This document shows positions 24,056 to 25,394 of a stretch of 25,394 nt of DNA, piece after piece. A program made the translations under genes and the position numbers. Numbering within the stretch: position 1 is the first letter of the stretch; each line of letters starts with the position of its first letter. The stretch comes from CAIUMH01 sp037142475 (GTDB taxonomy: Bacteria > Actinomycetota > Acidimicrobiia > Acidimicrobiales > RAAP-2): NCBI GenBank assembly GCA_037142475.1, contig JBAXAR010000017.1, forward strand, positions 1 to 25,394, given 5' to 3'. The notes under the pieces are model-generated. The model was not told where the DNA came from. It saw only the letters and a list, made by a program, of their open reading frames with translations, and searched no databases.

Positions 24056-24792
24056 TGAGTTCGCTCTTGGCGACCGCAACGATTGCCATGCCCAAGATCG
24101 ACTACCTCGCGATCGCTCCTGAGCTCGTCCTCCTCGGCGGGGCGATCATCGTGATGCTCGCTGCCGCCATGGTGCGCGGCGGTCTCCGTCGCAACGTCGC
24201 CACCGCCCTCACGCTGATCACGGGAGTGGGGTCACTGGTCGTGAGCCTTCTCGAGTGGCACCAGGTCACCACCCATGGGGCGAGTAACACAATCGCCCAC
24301 GCCATTGCCATGGACGGATTTGCAGCCTTCATCGGGATCACGGTCTCGTGCGTCGTGATCCTGGCAACGCTCTTCGGCCACGCGTACCTTGAGCGAGAAG
24401 GTATCGCCACCTCCGAGTACCACATCCTTGCGTTGGCCTCAGCCTCAGGGGCCGTGATGATGGCGCAGGCCAACGACCTCATTGTCGTATTTCTGGCGCT
24501 CGAGATTCTCTCGATCGCCCTCTACGTCCTTGCTGCCTTCAACCCGCTGCGCGGTGAATCAGGCGAGGCCGCACTGAAATACTTCCTGCTTGGCGGATTC
24601 TCGTCAGCTCTGTTCGTCTACGGGATCGCGCTGGTCTACGGCGCGTGCGGCTCGACCAACCTCACGCAGATTGCCAGTTTCCTGTCGCTCAACGAGGGAA
24701 TGTCGCCCATCGTGCGCGTCCACTCCAAGGACAACCCGCTTTTCCGCATGCACGGCGTCATCGCCGACTACGATCGCCCCGCGGCTGAGTAG
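24055..24792 (+). pseudogene. nuoN: NADH-quinone oxidoreductase subunit N, 3' half missing
   Basis: Third antiporter-like proton channel, but only 245 aa against about 480–530 for the family. Residues 1 to about 215 are normal NuoN: PELVLLGGAIIVML, DLIVVFLALEILSIALYVL with channel Glu150, GEAALKYFLLGGFSSALFVYG and LVYGACGSTNLTQIASFL. After NEG (residue 215) the sequence should continue into the helix with the channel lysine and PFHMWTPD-like block. Instead it reads a hydrophilic tail, MSPIVRVHSKDNPL onward, and stops at 24792. That tail is the antisense of a YgfZ-like gene. As written the protein lacks the channel lysine and cannot form a normal subunit. Either the locus is broken here or the assembly is joined wrongly. 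Confidence 0.85.
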
Positions 24793-25314
24793 CGCACTGA
24801 TAATCGATTCGGTCTCGCTCGCCGCGCAGATGAGGTCGACGCCGAGGTTCGTGGCGACTGCCACCGCGAACCGTCCATCGACTTCAAGGGGTGAGCTTGA
24901 ATGCTCGGCCGCCTCCAAGAGCTCGGCGCCGGCGGCCTCCCTAGCCAATGGTCCAATCAACGAAATTAGGCCCTGCTCAAGCGTCCGTTTGTGAATTTCA
25001 ATCAGATATCCGATGCGGTGGCGATGGATCATCGTGAAGAGCTCTTGAAGTGTCGAACGTTCGGTGTCGAGGAAGAGTTCGTCTCCGAGGTTGAGCACGC
25101 GTAGATCGCCACGCATCTTTCCCTTCGGAGTCAGGAAGGCCGCGTAGCAGCCTTGGCCAACCTCGAGCGCTAAGACGTCATTGGTCACCTGGCCTGTTAG
25201 GAACTCTCTTGTTTCGGGCCCAGTCAAGGCAAGTTTGCCGCGCGCCGAGCGGTCTATTAAGCCACAGCCGGTTGTTAAGACGTGGTGTTCGGTGGCGAGT
25301 TGCTCGGCGTCCAT
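24604..25314 (-). pseudogene. YgfZ/GcvT-like folate-binding protein, C-terminal half missing
   Basis: Residues 1 to about 195 match the N-terminal GcvT-like domain of YgfZ (folate-binding, iron–sulfur cluster maintenance): DRSARGKLALTGPETREFLT, GQVTNDVLALEVGQGCYAAF, LTPKGKMRGDLRVLNLGDE and the later LIGPLAREAAG. Normal proteins are about 300–350 aa and carry a KGCYxGQE motif in the C-terminal half, which is absent. Below about 24740 the open frame only reads nuoN antisense (to 24604) and is not genuine protein. I chose the ATG at 25314; a start at 25380 would add 22 unconserved residues. Hand-counted GC is about 57% over 24841–25380, lower than nearby nuo lines (60–68%). It converges on nuoN. 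Confidence 0.7.
24700..24740. other. Junction between truncated nuoN and truncated YgfZ-like gene
   Basis: Homology to NuoN is lost after about base 24699, and on the opposite strand homology to YgfZ is lost somewhere below about 24740. The breakpoint lies between. I see no insertion sequence, target duplication, inverted repeat or tRNA here. Both genes are cut within conserved domains and joined 3' end to 3' end. Exact placement needs alignment to intact homologues. Confidence 0.6.
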
Positions 25315-25394
25315 CGCTCGAGGATAGCCGCACGACGGGAGAGAGCTTTGAGTGATCGTCTGATTAACAGATTTAGGCATGCCATAATCAAGAG
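25315..25394. other. Intergenic stub at window end
   Basis: The last 80 bases lie upstream of the YgfZ-like gene and are distinctly AT-richer than the rest (25361–25394 especially). They should hold that gene's promoter, but I see no clear −35/−10 pair and no Shine-Dalgarno site before the ATG at 25314. Confidence 0.3.

Noticed and set aside
24700..24792. The nuoN hydrophilic tail as a new domain fusion
   Set aside because: It is exactly antisense to the YgfZ-like frame and has no family character, so it is read-through, not a domain.

Overview
This window is ordinary, dense actinobacterial chromosome: a tetrapyrrole (heme/siroheme) operon, two unrelated genes, a menaquinone-modifying reductase, and a complete-looking nuoA–nuoM run. 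It ends in a damaged or chimeric nuoN. High GC, frequent GTG starts, 4-nt ATGA/GTGA overlaps, the actinobacterial type of HemB metal site, a CobA–HemD fusion, and a geranylgeranyl reductase beside nuoA all point to an actinobacterium. I would guess the Acidimicrobiia, but that is inference; no rRNA or taxon-specific marker is present. I see no CRISPR array, tRNA, rRNA, insertion sequence or phage gene.

Region 1 (95–7222, + strand) encodes hemA, hemC, cobA-hemD, hemB and hemL, tightly packed, followed by an unrecognised single-pass membrane protein. HemA and HemL make 5-aminolevulinate from glutamyl-tRNA. HemB condenses it to porphobilinogen, and HemC with the HemD domain makes uroporphyrinogen III. 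The CobA domain diverts some of that to precorrin-2 (siroheme/B12).

Region 2 (7235–9934, − strand) holds a secreted SASA/CE6-type SGNH esterase and a flavin-dependent geranylgeranyl reductase family protein, most likely the menaquinone (MenJ-type) reductase. The latter is divergent from nuoA.

Region 3 (10023–24792, + strand) is the type I NADH dehydrogenase operon in the canonical order nuoABCDEFGHIJKLM-N. Cofactor ligands for N1a, N1b, N2, N3, N4, N5, N6a/N6b and the extra N7 cluster of NuoG are visible, as are the key antiporter residues of NuoL and NuoM. Complex I oxidises NADH, reduces menaquinone and pumps protons. The neighbouring reductase probably tailors the quinone it uses.

Region 4 (about 24700–25394): NuoN stops at about half its normal length. 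The sequence continues directly into the antisense of the N-terminal half of a YgfZ/GcvT-like folate-binding protein. Two genes cut mid-domain and joined tail to tail, with a GC drop, suggest an assembly chimera or a real rearrangement breakpoint. This is the most notable anomaly in the window. I did not find a convincing novel system.
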